Positions 22,862 through 34,900 of a stretch of 64,000 nucleotides of DNA are shown here, one piece after another (position 1 is the stretch's first letter; each line of letters begins with the position of its first letter). The stretch is taken from the NCBI GenBank assembly GCA_964247055.1, contig OZ176059.1:124001-188000 (forward strand). The letters are read 5' to 3'. Source of the DNA: Paragordius varius (Eukaryota; Nematomorpha). The notes beneath the pieces were generated by a model, which had not been told where the DNA came from, ran no database searches, and worked only from the letters and a program-made list of their open reading frames with translations. Both the position numbers and the translations under genes were made by a program.

Positions 22862-22989
22862 TTAATCCAAATCATAATTCGCCGTAGAATTCGGAGATGA
22901 CTTACAAGCACATATGGGACAGCCGCGCCCATCAGTTCGCAATCCATAAGCACATTTTATAAATTTAAAACATGGCAAATCCGGACAAA
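22862..22989 (-). CDS. Antistasin-like exon 5 (fourth domain and stop)
   Basis: Acceptor ATATTTAG, stop TAA. Domain with C-A-Y-G-L, D-G-R-G-C, C-A-C, followed by a short Ser/Asn-rich tail ending in D-L-D. Confidence 0.85.
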
Positions 22990-25900
22990 CTAAATATAAA
23001 CAAAATATTACCAAATTTCACAATATATCTAAATAATGCAAACCTATAAATTGATTTAATAAGTTGTTTTTTATTTTATTTCCCATATCCAAAAGTCCAA
23101 TAATATTTTTTTTTAAGCCACCAGGAACCATTTTTAACGTCCATAAAAACGTTTTGCAAATCATTATGCGGAAAATCCCAAAATCAATATGCGTACTTTT
23201 CCATATTAATATAAAAATTATTATTATATTTGTAGAGTTATTAAGCATTTAGAACAAACAGATGTGTTTAAATCAAATGACTTCGAAAGCCGCATTTTTA
23301 ACCTGAAAATTCCGGAGGGTTGCATTTAAAAAAACATAAGAGTGTATTAGATTTCAAACATAGGACTGTAAAAAATGCAAACTATTTCGCCTATTTTTGC
23401 AAGTTCATTGCCAAAAATAGAAAGATCAGAAATTTGTTTAAGAAATTTCAATTTTACATGTATTTATGACATAAGCAAACGTGAAATCCATAATTTTTCA
23501 ATTTTTTGCGGGCCGCACTACATAATAACTCGGGGGACCGCTTGTTAGACACTCTTGATAGGAGAACAAATTATTGATGTTAAATAGTAAAAAAATTTTT
23601 ACTATAAAATATTTTTTGGGTAAATGTTTTTAATATGTTAAATCAATTACAATAGTATCTACAGTTAAAAATGTTTCGTAAGATAATAACCTCAAGTTCA
23701 TATAAAAGACAGGTTTAACTGAAACATATTTTTAGGGCGATATTAAGTTGAGATATATAATTTAAATATTATCATAAATAATTTTAGTTTTATACATGAA
23801 AATTTTACTAATAATAAAAGATTGGCAATTTTTTTTGTTCTCATCAGATGTGAAGGTTATATAAGGTTTTTGGTAAAAAAAAATTATATTAAACGCCATC
23901 CTTTGCTGATTGCATTAATATACGTCCTAATTAGCAATGGTGGCCATATGAACCTACAACCTTAATTATACATATATCTCAAACTCATTGCATAAGACAA
24001 GAGTTTGATCTATTTGCCCTGCATTTTAAAAGAACGGTCGTTTTAATTTTTTGAGAGACCGATTTTTATGTCGTAACTTAGTGGTCCTAAATTTAGGATA
24101 CATTAGTTGTATGTACATTAATCATATATGTATACTTAATGGAAGGCATTCGCACAATTGACAACCATTGGAATCCACAGCTAAGCCATAGGCACATCGA
24201 ATGTTACAAGGTGGTCTTGTTGGGCACGGTTCTGTTAACAATATATAAATTTGTAATATCAGGCAAAAAAATGGATTGGTATAATTCCATCCCAACTATA
24301 GGGCATAGAAAATCAATATTTTGAATATAATTGTGCGACAAAAATGTCTAAAAATGATATATCATTCGATAGCTAAAAGCTACAATGTATTAAAGTCTGC
24401 AATTGCCCAAAAAAAGTGTTTTAGTTTATCTGCTGCTAAGAAATCGAGGAACCTACCCTTTCTTACACATTAGGTCCAAATATATTAATTATATTTTTTC
24501 ATTACTTAGAAACGCCATATATATTTTATTAACGTTTTATATTTTTAAAAGGTACTTTAAACATGAAAAAATTCAAGAATTTTTAGCATTAAATTTGGAC
24601 TAGCGCATATATTTTGTTATTTATATATAACACTTATTATATCCACCACATTTTTCTATCGAAAAAAAAATTAATGATATAAAACCCAATTCCAATTTAA
24701 AATGTTCAAGAATTAACATAAATGAAACAACATATAATACAAATGTTATTTTTCAAACAGGAAAAAATATTTAAAAACAATCTATTTAACTTTGAGCTTT
24801 GTCTGTAAAATTAAATAATTTTGGATCTGGCAATCTTTTTCTCATTTAAATAAACGGTAATTTATCATTTTTAACATTTTAGTTTGGATCATTATGGGTT
24901 TATATTCGTTGCTAGGCATTTATCCTATAGGGAAGGTTATTTTTGCTTTTTTACTACAATTAAAATCAAATCATATTTTTAATAAAAAATATGCTTATAA
25001 TATTTAAATTAAAATGCAATGATATAATATAAAAGCCCAATTTTCAAGAGATAAAGTATATAGTTATTATATTTTTAAATATGAGTAACTAGAGATATCC
25101 AACACGAATGACTTCGCGAGACGTATTTTCAGCTCAAAAATTTCGAAGGGGCCTCTTAAAAAAATAACAATCATCAATAAATTTTTCATAATAATTTAAT
25201 CATAAGTTTTCTAAAAAATTTAGGGCCATAATACATTAATCATTAATTTTGTTTATACCGTTGGTAGAATTGGAAAAGATAAATACAGGTTTGCCTCCAT
25301 TTTTAAAAATTAAACATCTCTGGTTTCTTTAAACACTTAAATTGGAAATAACAAGGAATATATAAATTAAATAAACATGGGCATTCTATTTAATGTTTAA
25401 ATTTTACTTATTATCTTTTTATATGATAGTTGTCCCACTTTAAACTCTAGATATCCGCCCTTGCTCAAAATATTTTTCCATTTCACTCTTAAACATCTCA
25501 AATTCATTAAAAATATGTGGTTTAGTGCTATAACTTATAAAATTATGATGAAATTAGCACAATCATTTTTACTCTATTATTAAATTGTTAAATTTCATTG
25601 TTTTTAAAAAATATATTTTAATTATAAATGTCTACTCTTAAAAAAAGCTGTGGTGAACAAATTTTTGAGGGTAACGCAAGTATTTAAGATTAAATTAAGT
25701 TTAATAGTACATTTTTTGATATATCAGCCAAATTTAAATCTATTTTTTTCATATTTATTGAAATTATGATTGTAAAAAAGTCTGCCATAATTTACTCTTA
25801 TTATTAAACAACACTTGTATTTAATTGTATAATAAGATTTACTTGGTGGCCGTTTTCTACATCTACATTCTTTACACCCATTAGATTGATAGTATTGACC

Positions 25901-28900
25901 GTATCGACATTTTTTTAAGCAATGAGTGCAATCTAAATCATACATTACAAAACCATTTATGTTTCTGTATTAACAATTGATAAATCCATGAAATTTATAT
26001 ATAAACGAAAATCAAACTAAAAACTAACTGAAAATGATTTGAAAAGTAAATTTTAAACTAAAAATAAATGATTGGTGATCCCGTTCTCAAAGTCAAACAT
26101 CAAAAAACAAATATATTAAACAGTGTGGTATTTTAAGCAAGAAACACCTGATAAAATATTGGAATAAAATTGTTTTATACATTTTTATTAATGGCTCTTT
26201 AATAATTTTAATATTAAAAGAGTTTCTAGAATTTAAATTCAAAACAGATATTATGATATATAAAAACATGATTAGATTTTTATGTTTAAGGAAAAGTTAT
26301 TACTCTAATATTCATATAATGTGTTAGTGTGTAAAAATTGACCTTTTTAGAAAACCTTTTATACAAAATTTTGAAAAAATAAAATTATATTATAATATAT
26401 ATTAAAAAATTTTTATATTTGAAAATCAAAATTTTTTAATAAATAATATAAAGTGATGCAAAAATAACATTTCGTAATTATATAGATATCTAAAGTAAGT
26501 TACATGTAAATTTAATCTAAATATATTAATTATATATAAAGGCCTTATTTCAAATAATGAGGATAATTAAAATTAAAAAGACAACATAAAAAGTAAAAGG
26601 TAAAAAAACCATAATTTAAAAAAATTATTGAAATATAAAGATAAAATATCGTTGTGGGTTGTGAAATCAGAAGAAATTTGGCAACGCAATCAATTTTTAT
26701 CTTATATTCGTTATTAATAGTAATAGGACAAATATAAACAATATGTTTTCTTAATATTAGTCTTTAATATTTTATATAAATATACAAACTTATTTAATAA
26801 ATGGGGACTACAATGTATATATGTTCGTTGGTTATAATGATCTATATATATATATATATATCTAAGATAATTAGATCTAATGTATTCACATATATCAAGG
26901 TAAGATGTTTGCTTTTATACAATTAACTCAAGGTATAATAATTATAGGCACACGTGGTAGTGAGGTTATAATAATAAAATACTACACACATAATTTAAGA
27001 GGTTAATTAATAATATTTAACGAATGTTGTTGGTGCGGTTAATCTAATTATCTAATAAAAGGTTCATTTAAATTAGCCTGTCAGTTACCACTATAACATA
27101 TCTATCCTCTTCTAACGGAAGCGGGCAGGTTTATGACGACTTCTTGTCGGGTACCGTCGTTCTTGTGTTTTAGCGGGGGAGTAGATTGTCGCAGATTGGG
27201 TATTATCATTATTTGGACTTTCGGCTGTCTGGGTAATCGGTTCGATTTCGTCCCTTGAATTGATCGTGTTTGGTTGCGTTTCAGAGATTGTTCCATCATC
27301 CGTGGCAGTGGTTACCTCCTCCTAATTTGTGTTGCTGGAAGTGGTAGGTTGTGGTTGTTGTGGCTGGTGTACTATTTGGTCAGCGTGTTTCCTCACAACT
27401 TTGTCCCGGTCCTTGTTTCATATCTTGTATGAAAATAACCCTGAGCGGTCCTACCAGAACCTGCGACAACCAGCTCCCCCACAAAAATACAGGAACGACG
27501 GCATCCGACAAGAAGTCGTCAGAAACCCGCCCGTTTTCGTTAGAAGGGGGTAGTGATGTTATAGTGGTAACTGACAGGCTAATTTGAATGAACCTTTTAT
27601 TATACTATTAGATTAAAACCTTGTTATATATTATATTCACAACACACCCACCCAACAAGTGTCCAGCCTGGAGACGATCCTGCAACAAATGCGGAAAGCC
27701 GAACCATTTTGCTAGGATGTGTGTGGCCAGAGACAAAGACCCAACTTTAATAGATTGAAGGAAGTCAAGGTAGGTCGTAATGCGCAAACACCCTTACTGA
27801 TAACATTAGTAATAAACGGTTTAAAAACTCTTTATCTACGATACCGGTTCCGATATTAGTGTAATAAACTTTACAACGTGGGAGCAAATTGGTAAACCCA
27901 AGCTAAAACCAACACCACTAGTGAAATCTTTCAATAACACGACAGTGCCAATGATGGGGACAGCAAGCGTCAAGGTCCAGGTAAAAGGGAAACAAATGGT
28001 CGGGGACATTTGTGTCCTAAGCAAAAAGATGGGGATGGCACCGCTGATATGTGGACTGGATTGGATGGCGAAATTCCAGATTGAGATGCCACAGGTTAAA
28101 ATAAATTATTTAAAATTGAATGAGATTTGTGAAAATTTTAAAAACTTATTCGAAAATAAGTTAGGGTGTTATAAAGATCCTGTATAAATTCGAATTGCAG
28201 CGAATGCGATCCCGAAAGTGTGGCCATGTCGCAGAATGCCTTCTTCATTAGAAAAGGTGGAGAAAGAGCTGATGAGGCTAAAAAAGTTAGGGATATTAGA
28301 AACGGGTGATCCTAACATTACACCTGTTACATGGGCCACACCTACGGTTAATGTATTTAAACCGAATGGCGAATTAAAAATATATAGTGATTTTAGAGTA
28401 ACAATTAATAAATGGTTGCAAGAAGACTCTCATATAATCCCCACGTTTGATGAGTTGGTGTCGAAAATAGGGGAAGACATAGTAATTATAAATTGTGCAT
28501 CTCTTCGGACAACATTAAAGGGTTGCCCGTCGTCAGTAGTTAAAGGATAAAAAATAGATATACATGTAATAGGTGTTTTCTAATTTTGATTGAGTTTTTC
28601 CATCCGCATACACCTACCGATGGCATTGGCTTGTTTGTTGCAATTCACTGTGGATCACCGATTTGTTCCCACGCTGAGAATCCTAGATACGCTGGAACCC
28701 GTGTACAAAATCATGCGTATCGGCTAATCATTGATTATTATTGTTAATTTATTTTTTTAGAGAAGGGGGTTGGTTCTATATTCATTAAGCAGCTGAACAT
28801 TGCGCGATTATTTTCTTCTTACAATACATTTGGAAGGTATTCCAGCCTTAGAACTTATAAATTCCTTATCCCTGGACTACCAGGTGAATAATTCAAGCCA

Positions 28901-31900
28901 TATAATCGACACTTGTATTTGTTTCAATTTATTATTGTGTCAATTGAGGTGCCCTTACGTAGTTGATGGCAATGTTTACAACATGTTTTAAGGTTACGAG
29001 TGCGCCTTCCCACATGGCGTTGGGAAATCTGGTGAGCAGAACTATTTCTAAGTTTTAGGCCCTGAAATGAAAGCGTTGCTCCTTTTTTCAAAAACATCAA
29101 GCTTGAAATTGCATTTTACGGCTTCCTTTTTGAATCGTATCAAGAAATCTCTAAATTTTTTATTATGCATACGGGGAAGCTTTACGAAATTTAAGGCCCG
29201 TAAATATTTTCACTTTTTGACTCGTAAATTTATCGGTCGACTTCTGCGATATATGGCCAGGTGGTGCTGTCCGGAAGATTCAGAATAATAAATAATTCTA
29301 AATTTATTTGTCATTGACACTGTGTTAAGTTAGATCCTACTGTCGTAGACCTAAACGCACCTATATAATTATAAAAACTTATAACTCTTTGTGATACATC
29401 TAGTTAATGTTAATTGTAGCTTCAAGCAAAATAGTTAGCATATAATTCTTGTATTATAATATCACAGACACATGTTTGATTTTGGTATTTAATAAATGTT
29501 TTCTTTGAAATATAACTTTACTTCTATTATTGGCGCGGTCGATGAACCTGGCGAAAATTTCTCTGGCTTTGATGAAAAGGAAAATTTTGACCGATACGTT
29601 AATACATTCAGCGAACGCTAGCTGCAAAAAAACATGACGCAAAGCGACAACTATTGCAAGACGTTATTTGCTTACGCAGGAATGTCGGTCACAAAGAAAT
29701 TCGAACAATTCCTTTTCCCAAATTCGCTTGATAATACCTACTGGCGGACATCATTGAAGCCGGCAGGAAAATCTACGAATTGAAGAGGACAAATATATTC
29801 CAGGCCAGATTTAATTTCTTATAACTTCATCGGAAATAAAATGAAACATTTAAGGAATTCCTTTTACGAGTCAAAACGAAGCCGCAAAATGCAACTTCAA
29901 GCTTGTGCCATCGATGAAAACATGCGCGACGCGTTCATTGCAGGCCTGGGAGTAAAAAAAATTAAAACTAGATCTGTTTACTAGATTCCCCGATGCCATG
30001 TGGGAAAAAGAAACCGTAACCCTGAAACAAGTGGTAGACATTGCCCTCAACTATGAAAAAGCACATCAACTAACAACAATAGATGGCCAGATATTGCAGA
30101 CTACAGCTCGGAAATACCAAAACAAGTGTCGATTCTGCGGGTTAGGTCATGCACCCGGCAGATGTCCAGCTTGGGGCAAGCATTATAAGTGCCAAGGCTG
30201 GAATCATTTCCAATCGTGCTGTAAGAAGAAAAGGATTAGCAACGTTCAGCATGTCAAATCTATATCCACCCCCAAGATACCAATAATAATAAATGGCAAG
30301 CCAATACGCCTGATTATAGACACAGTTTCAAGCGTATCTCTAATTGATTGTCAAGCGTGGGAAAAAATTGGGGAGTCCGAGTTGCAACAAACAGGCCCAG
30401 ATTTGTATAGCTATGGTGGACAAAGAATCAATTCCAGAGGTAGGTTTATGGTCAGGGTACAATGCGATGGTGAAACAAAATCTTTGGCGTGTATGGTTGT
30501 AAGCGGCAAGAAGGATTCCAGCAGTTCTTGGTTGGGATTGGCTACAAGAATTCCCGAATCCCATAAAACAGTTTATATATTGTCGTAAATGTTTTAATAA
30601 TAATATATTTGAGGAAAATTCACTTGTTAGTAAAATTTAATTCACTTTTTTGTGAAAAATTAGGGTGTTTCACTGAAACCCCTATCAAACTTTATTTAAA
30701 AAACAATACAAAACCAAAAGTTTTTAAGTGTCGCCGCATCCCGATACCGTTAAAAGAAAAAGTCGACTCTGAAATAAGAGACTTTTAGAAGCGGACATGA
30801 TAAAACCATTAGACCCTACGACTGAGCTAACCTGGGCCACCCCATTGTTTGTATAACAAAAGCGAGGGGTGCTTTAAGGTTATGTGCAGATTATCGTGTT
30901 GCAATAAATCCACATCTAGTAGATGACAGTCATAATATACCGACGAATTAGGATTAGGAAAATCCTTTTCGGTAATCGATTTGAAAGACGCATATCTGCG
31001 ATTCCCAATAGATCAAGAAAGTCAAAAGTTACTAACAATTACCACACCCCTAGGGTATTTTACAAAAATTCCCTTTAGCCTAACAAGCGCCCCTTGCATT
31101 TTTCAAAGATTAATGGATAAGATTTTAGATGACTACCTAGGAACAGCTGTATATTTAGACGTATTTTAATAACAAGAAAAAACCGAAATGAACATAAAAG
31201 AAACTTAGTAAAGGCAATTAAGCGTCAAGACGAATCTGGTTTGAAATTAAGTAAAAGCAAACTAAAACTTTTTCAACAGCATGTAAGCTATTTAGGATAT
31301 GTTATATCAAAAAACGGCATATCACCAACCGCCGATAAAGTTAAAGCCATACAAGACTTCCCAAGACCCACTGATAAAACAACACTCAAGTCCTTCTTAG
31401 GCTTAATAAATTTTCACACTCGATTCCTCCCGAAATTGTGGAAGTTTGGCTATACTTCACGACCTTAGCAGTTATAAAAAACGCTGGCTATGGACCAAAA
31501 ACCACGAGGACTGTTTTAACAGAGCCAAATTAAATATGTCATACTGTTAAACTAACTCCGTTAAACCCTGAGTTACCTATAATAATCGAAACAGACGCCT
31601 TGAATAAAGGGTACGGAGCAGTGTTACCACAGACCACGCAGGAGGGCATAAATAAACCCATTGCCTACGCATCTAGAAAGTGGTCCAAACCCGAAGATAA
31701 TTATTCAGTGATTAAAAAGGAATCACAAGCCATACCTTTCGCTTTTGAAAAATTTAGAACGTTCATTACGGGGAAGAAGTTTGAATTGCGTACTGATCAC
31801 AAACCACTAATAAAGCTGTTTGGAAATAATCGTAAACTAGACCAAATAAATAATTCCTAGCTATTACGTTGGATATATAAAGCTAGCGAATTTAATTACA

Positions 31901-34900
31901 ACCTACGGTACATTAAAAGCCACGAAAACATTGTACATCCATTGTCCCGCATGCCGACAGAACCACAACAACAAAACACAGAAAGCTTTCAAACAGCAAA
32001 ACATGTAAGATTTGACAATAGTAATCTATTCAATATAAATCGTGACCATATTAGAAGCCAGACCGAAACCGACTCTGTAAACAGGTAATAAGGGCACTAA
32101 GAACAAACAACTGGTCCAATAAAATATTACATCCATTCCACAGTTTTAGAAAGGAAATTGAAAAATACATACGGGTTATTATATTGGCATGATAGATTAA
32201 TAATTCCTGAATCTCAAAAAATAAATATCTAACAATTATTACACGTCGGACACCCCGGGTCCAAAGCAATGTACGAACTAGCAAAATAAATTATCTTTTG
32301 GCACAATATGGAAAGCGACATAAAAAAGTGGGTAGATTTATGTAAAAAGTGTCAAGAAAACCGTCCGATGCGAAAACTGAATCCCACATACAATTGGAAC
32401 ACTAATACAGCAATATGGGAAAGATTTCTAGATATAGCAGGCCCGATAGACAACTCTTATTGGATAGTTCTTATTGACAGTTATTCTCGATGGGTCGAAG
32501 TTAAACTATCGAAAATGATATCGATTAAATCTTAAATTTCCTAGACGAATGTTTCAGTCGATATGGATCTCCAAGAATGATAGTAACCGACAACGCGTCT
32601 TACTTTACATCTGAGGAGTTTAAAAAATTCATGGAGGGAAACATTACACATGTAACATCAGTTCCCTATCATCCAAAAACTAACGGAATGGTGGAACGAG
32701 TGATTTATACCCTCAAAACACATTATCAGTCAGCAGAAGACGGTGACCCACAATCAAAAATAAATAACACGCTTTGGGGATACCGCACTAACATACACAG
32801 TGCTACAAATACATGTCCTGCTCAACTTTTCCCAAAATGTACCCCACTCAATCCAATCACATGGCTACAATATAAACAAACAGACTTCTTAGACGATGTA
32901 CAACCGTATCACGAATACCATAAAAACGAAAAAGTATATATAAAAAATGAACTAGCGAATGATTGGCGAGAAGGAAATGTAAATAAACGACTCGGATCAC
33001 TCTCATATGAAATACGAGATGATAACAAAATCATCCGAAAACACGCCGATCAATTGAGACCAAGGGAAGGAGGTGAAAGAATAATGGGAAAGACAATTTG
33101 GCCCGAATAAACTCCACCATCTCATGACCTATATGTCAGAAACTCTACTGCAACGACCGAAGCCCCGACCTTACCTCGGCCCCAACCCTCGGAACCCATC
33201 ATTGAGTTGCCATCCCAACAAACACCCACTATAGCAACTACCACTGACACTCATACAGAACGGCGATACCCTACAATCCGACAACCACTAGATAGATATC
33301 AAGGATAAGGAAAGAGGGATGTTAAGTTAAATCCTACTGTCGTAGACACATTATAACTCTTTGTGATACACCTGTTAATGTTAATTGTAGCTTCAAGCAA
33401 AATAGTTAGTTTGTAATTCTTGTATTATAATATCACACACACATTGATTTCTGGTATTTAATAAATGTAATATAACTCTACTTCTATTACACTGTCAAGG
33501 GAAAAATAACACCCTACAATTATTTTCGCTTGTCGTCATGTTTTTTGCAGCTCACATTCGCTGGATGTACATGACATAACGGTCGAAATTATTCTTTTTA
33601 TCAAATGGTACCAAAGATACTTCTGCTAGGTTTATGATGGATTTGATATCGAAAATACAGCTAATAAAATTAAATATTAACATAAGCTCATAATTTCATT
33701 TATATACAAAATGTCTTGGCTTGAGGAAGCAATTAATGTTATGAACTGAGTGTAAGTGCTTTAATTACGTACAATAATATAGGTGCGTTTGTGTCAACAT
33801 TGTTATCTGACATAAATTTTACCCTGTGACCAATATCTATCTGACAGGTTGTGGACATTACCCTTAACTAAGTAAGGCACACCAAATTACACAATAATAG
33901 ATTGCAACAAACTTCATACAACAGCTCAAATATAACAAGTTTCTACCCTGAAGCTTGGATTATGCACCCCAACCATAACCAGATTGGGGTAAGCAATGTT
34001 GCACGTGCCAAGGTTGGAGAGGCGAACATAATAAAACCAACAATGACCCAACCGCTCGAAGGAATTAACCTGGACCAACAAAAGCGAATGGTGCTTAAAG
34101 GTTAAATGCAGATAATCGAATTACAAACCCCCCCTCCCATCTTGTATATAAATGCCACAATATACCGACATTCAATGTATTATTATTCAAAATAAGATAA
34201 AGGGATGCTCTGTAATCGATTTAAAAACGTCTAATTATAATTGCCAATAGATCAAGAAAGTTAATTACCAATTCAACACCACTGTTTCAAACACAAAAAA
34301 CTTCCTTAGTCTAACAAGCGCCCCTGTCTTTTTTAAAGACTAATGGATAAAATAATAGGTGAGTGCGCAACTCAGTAATTGGATGATTTAATAACGAAGG
34401 GGACGAAATAAATAAAAAGAATGTTTAAACATCTCGACAAATCGGGTTTATAATAAGGTAAAATCAAACTAAAATTTTAATCCATCTTTACAGAAAGTAT
34501 AACGTTTTGCCGGTTATACGAATCTTGGAGAACATATCGAATGCAACATTCGTTTAGGAACCTCGATCCATTGAGAATAACTGTCAATAAAAACTATCCA
34601 AATACCAGGTCTGCAATATCTATATGTAGTCGCTCTCACATTCCTATATTCGTGTTCTAACTGTGTGTAGGGTTTAATTCGCATCGGTCGGTTTTTTGAC
34701 ACTTTTTAATCTATTTACCCACTTTTTCATTCCGTTTCCCATGTTTTTCCGAAAGAATCGCAATTCCTGAGTTTAAGTTGATATTCGAGAATAATTCATT
34801 TATCATACCCTTCATTTCAAAAATTTAAAAATCGGAACAACATTTTATTTGTTACTTGTTTTTAGTGCATACAGTAAATATGATCGCGTTAAAAAGATTA

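Larger units (their letters stand above)
29323..33489 (+). mobile_element. Ty3/Gypsy LTR retrotransposon, both LTRs, dead
   Basis: The element is bounded by LTRs (29323-29529 and 33320-33489) and a CACTG duplication. Plus-strand parts in order: gag remnants from about 29540; zinc knuckle near 30125-30235; protease near 30317, where D-T-G has become D-T-V; RT with VIDLKDAYLRFPI near 30975, whose catalytic Y-x-D-D reads Y-L-D-V and then stops; RNase H from about 31590 (T-D-A-L-N-K-G-Y-G-A-V); integrase zinc-binding region near 32240-32360; and integrase core with all three acidic residues recognisable near 32470, 32587 and 32695. Several frameshifts and stops divide it into at least seven pieces, so it cannot move by itself. 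It sits in the antistasin-gene intron. Confidence 0.88.

Noticed and set aside
24403-24603. Plus-strand open frame of 66 codons
   Set aside because: Leu/Ile/Tyr-rich AT translation with no motif. It lies opposite an intron of the antistasin-like gene.
25095-25150. Possible full family 3 MITE
   Set aside because: Only the left-end motif is visible; no matching right end was found, so it was not listed separately.
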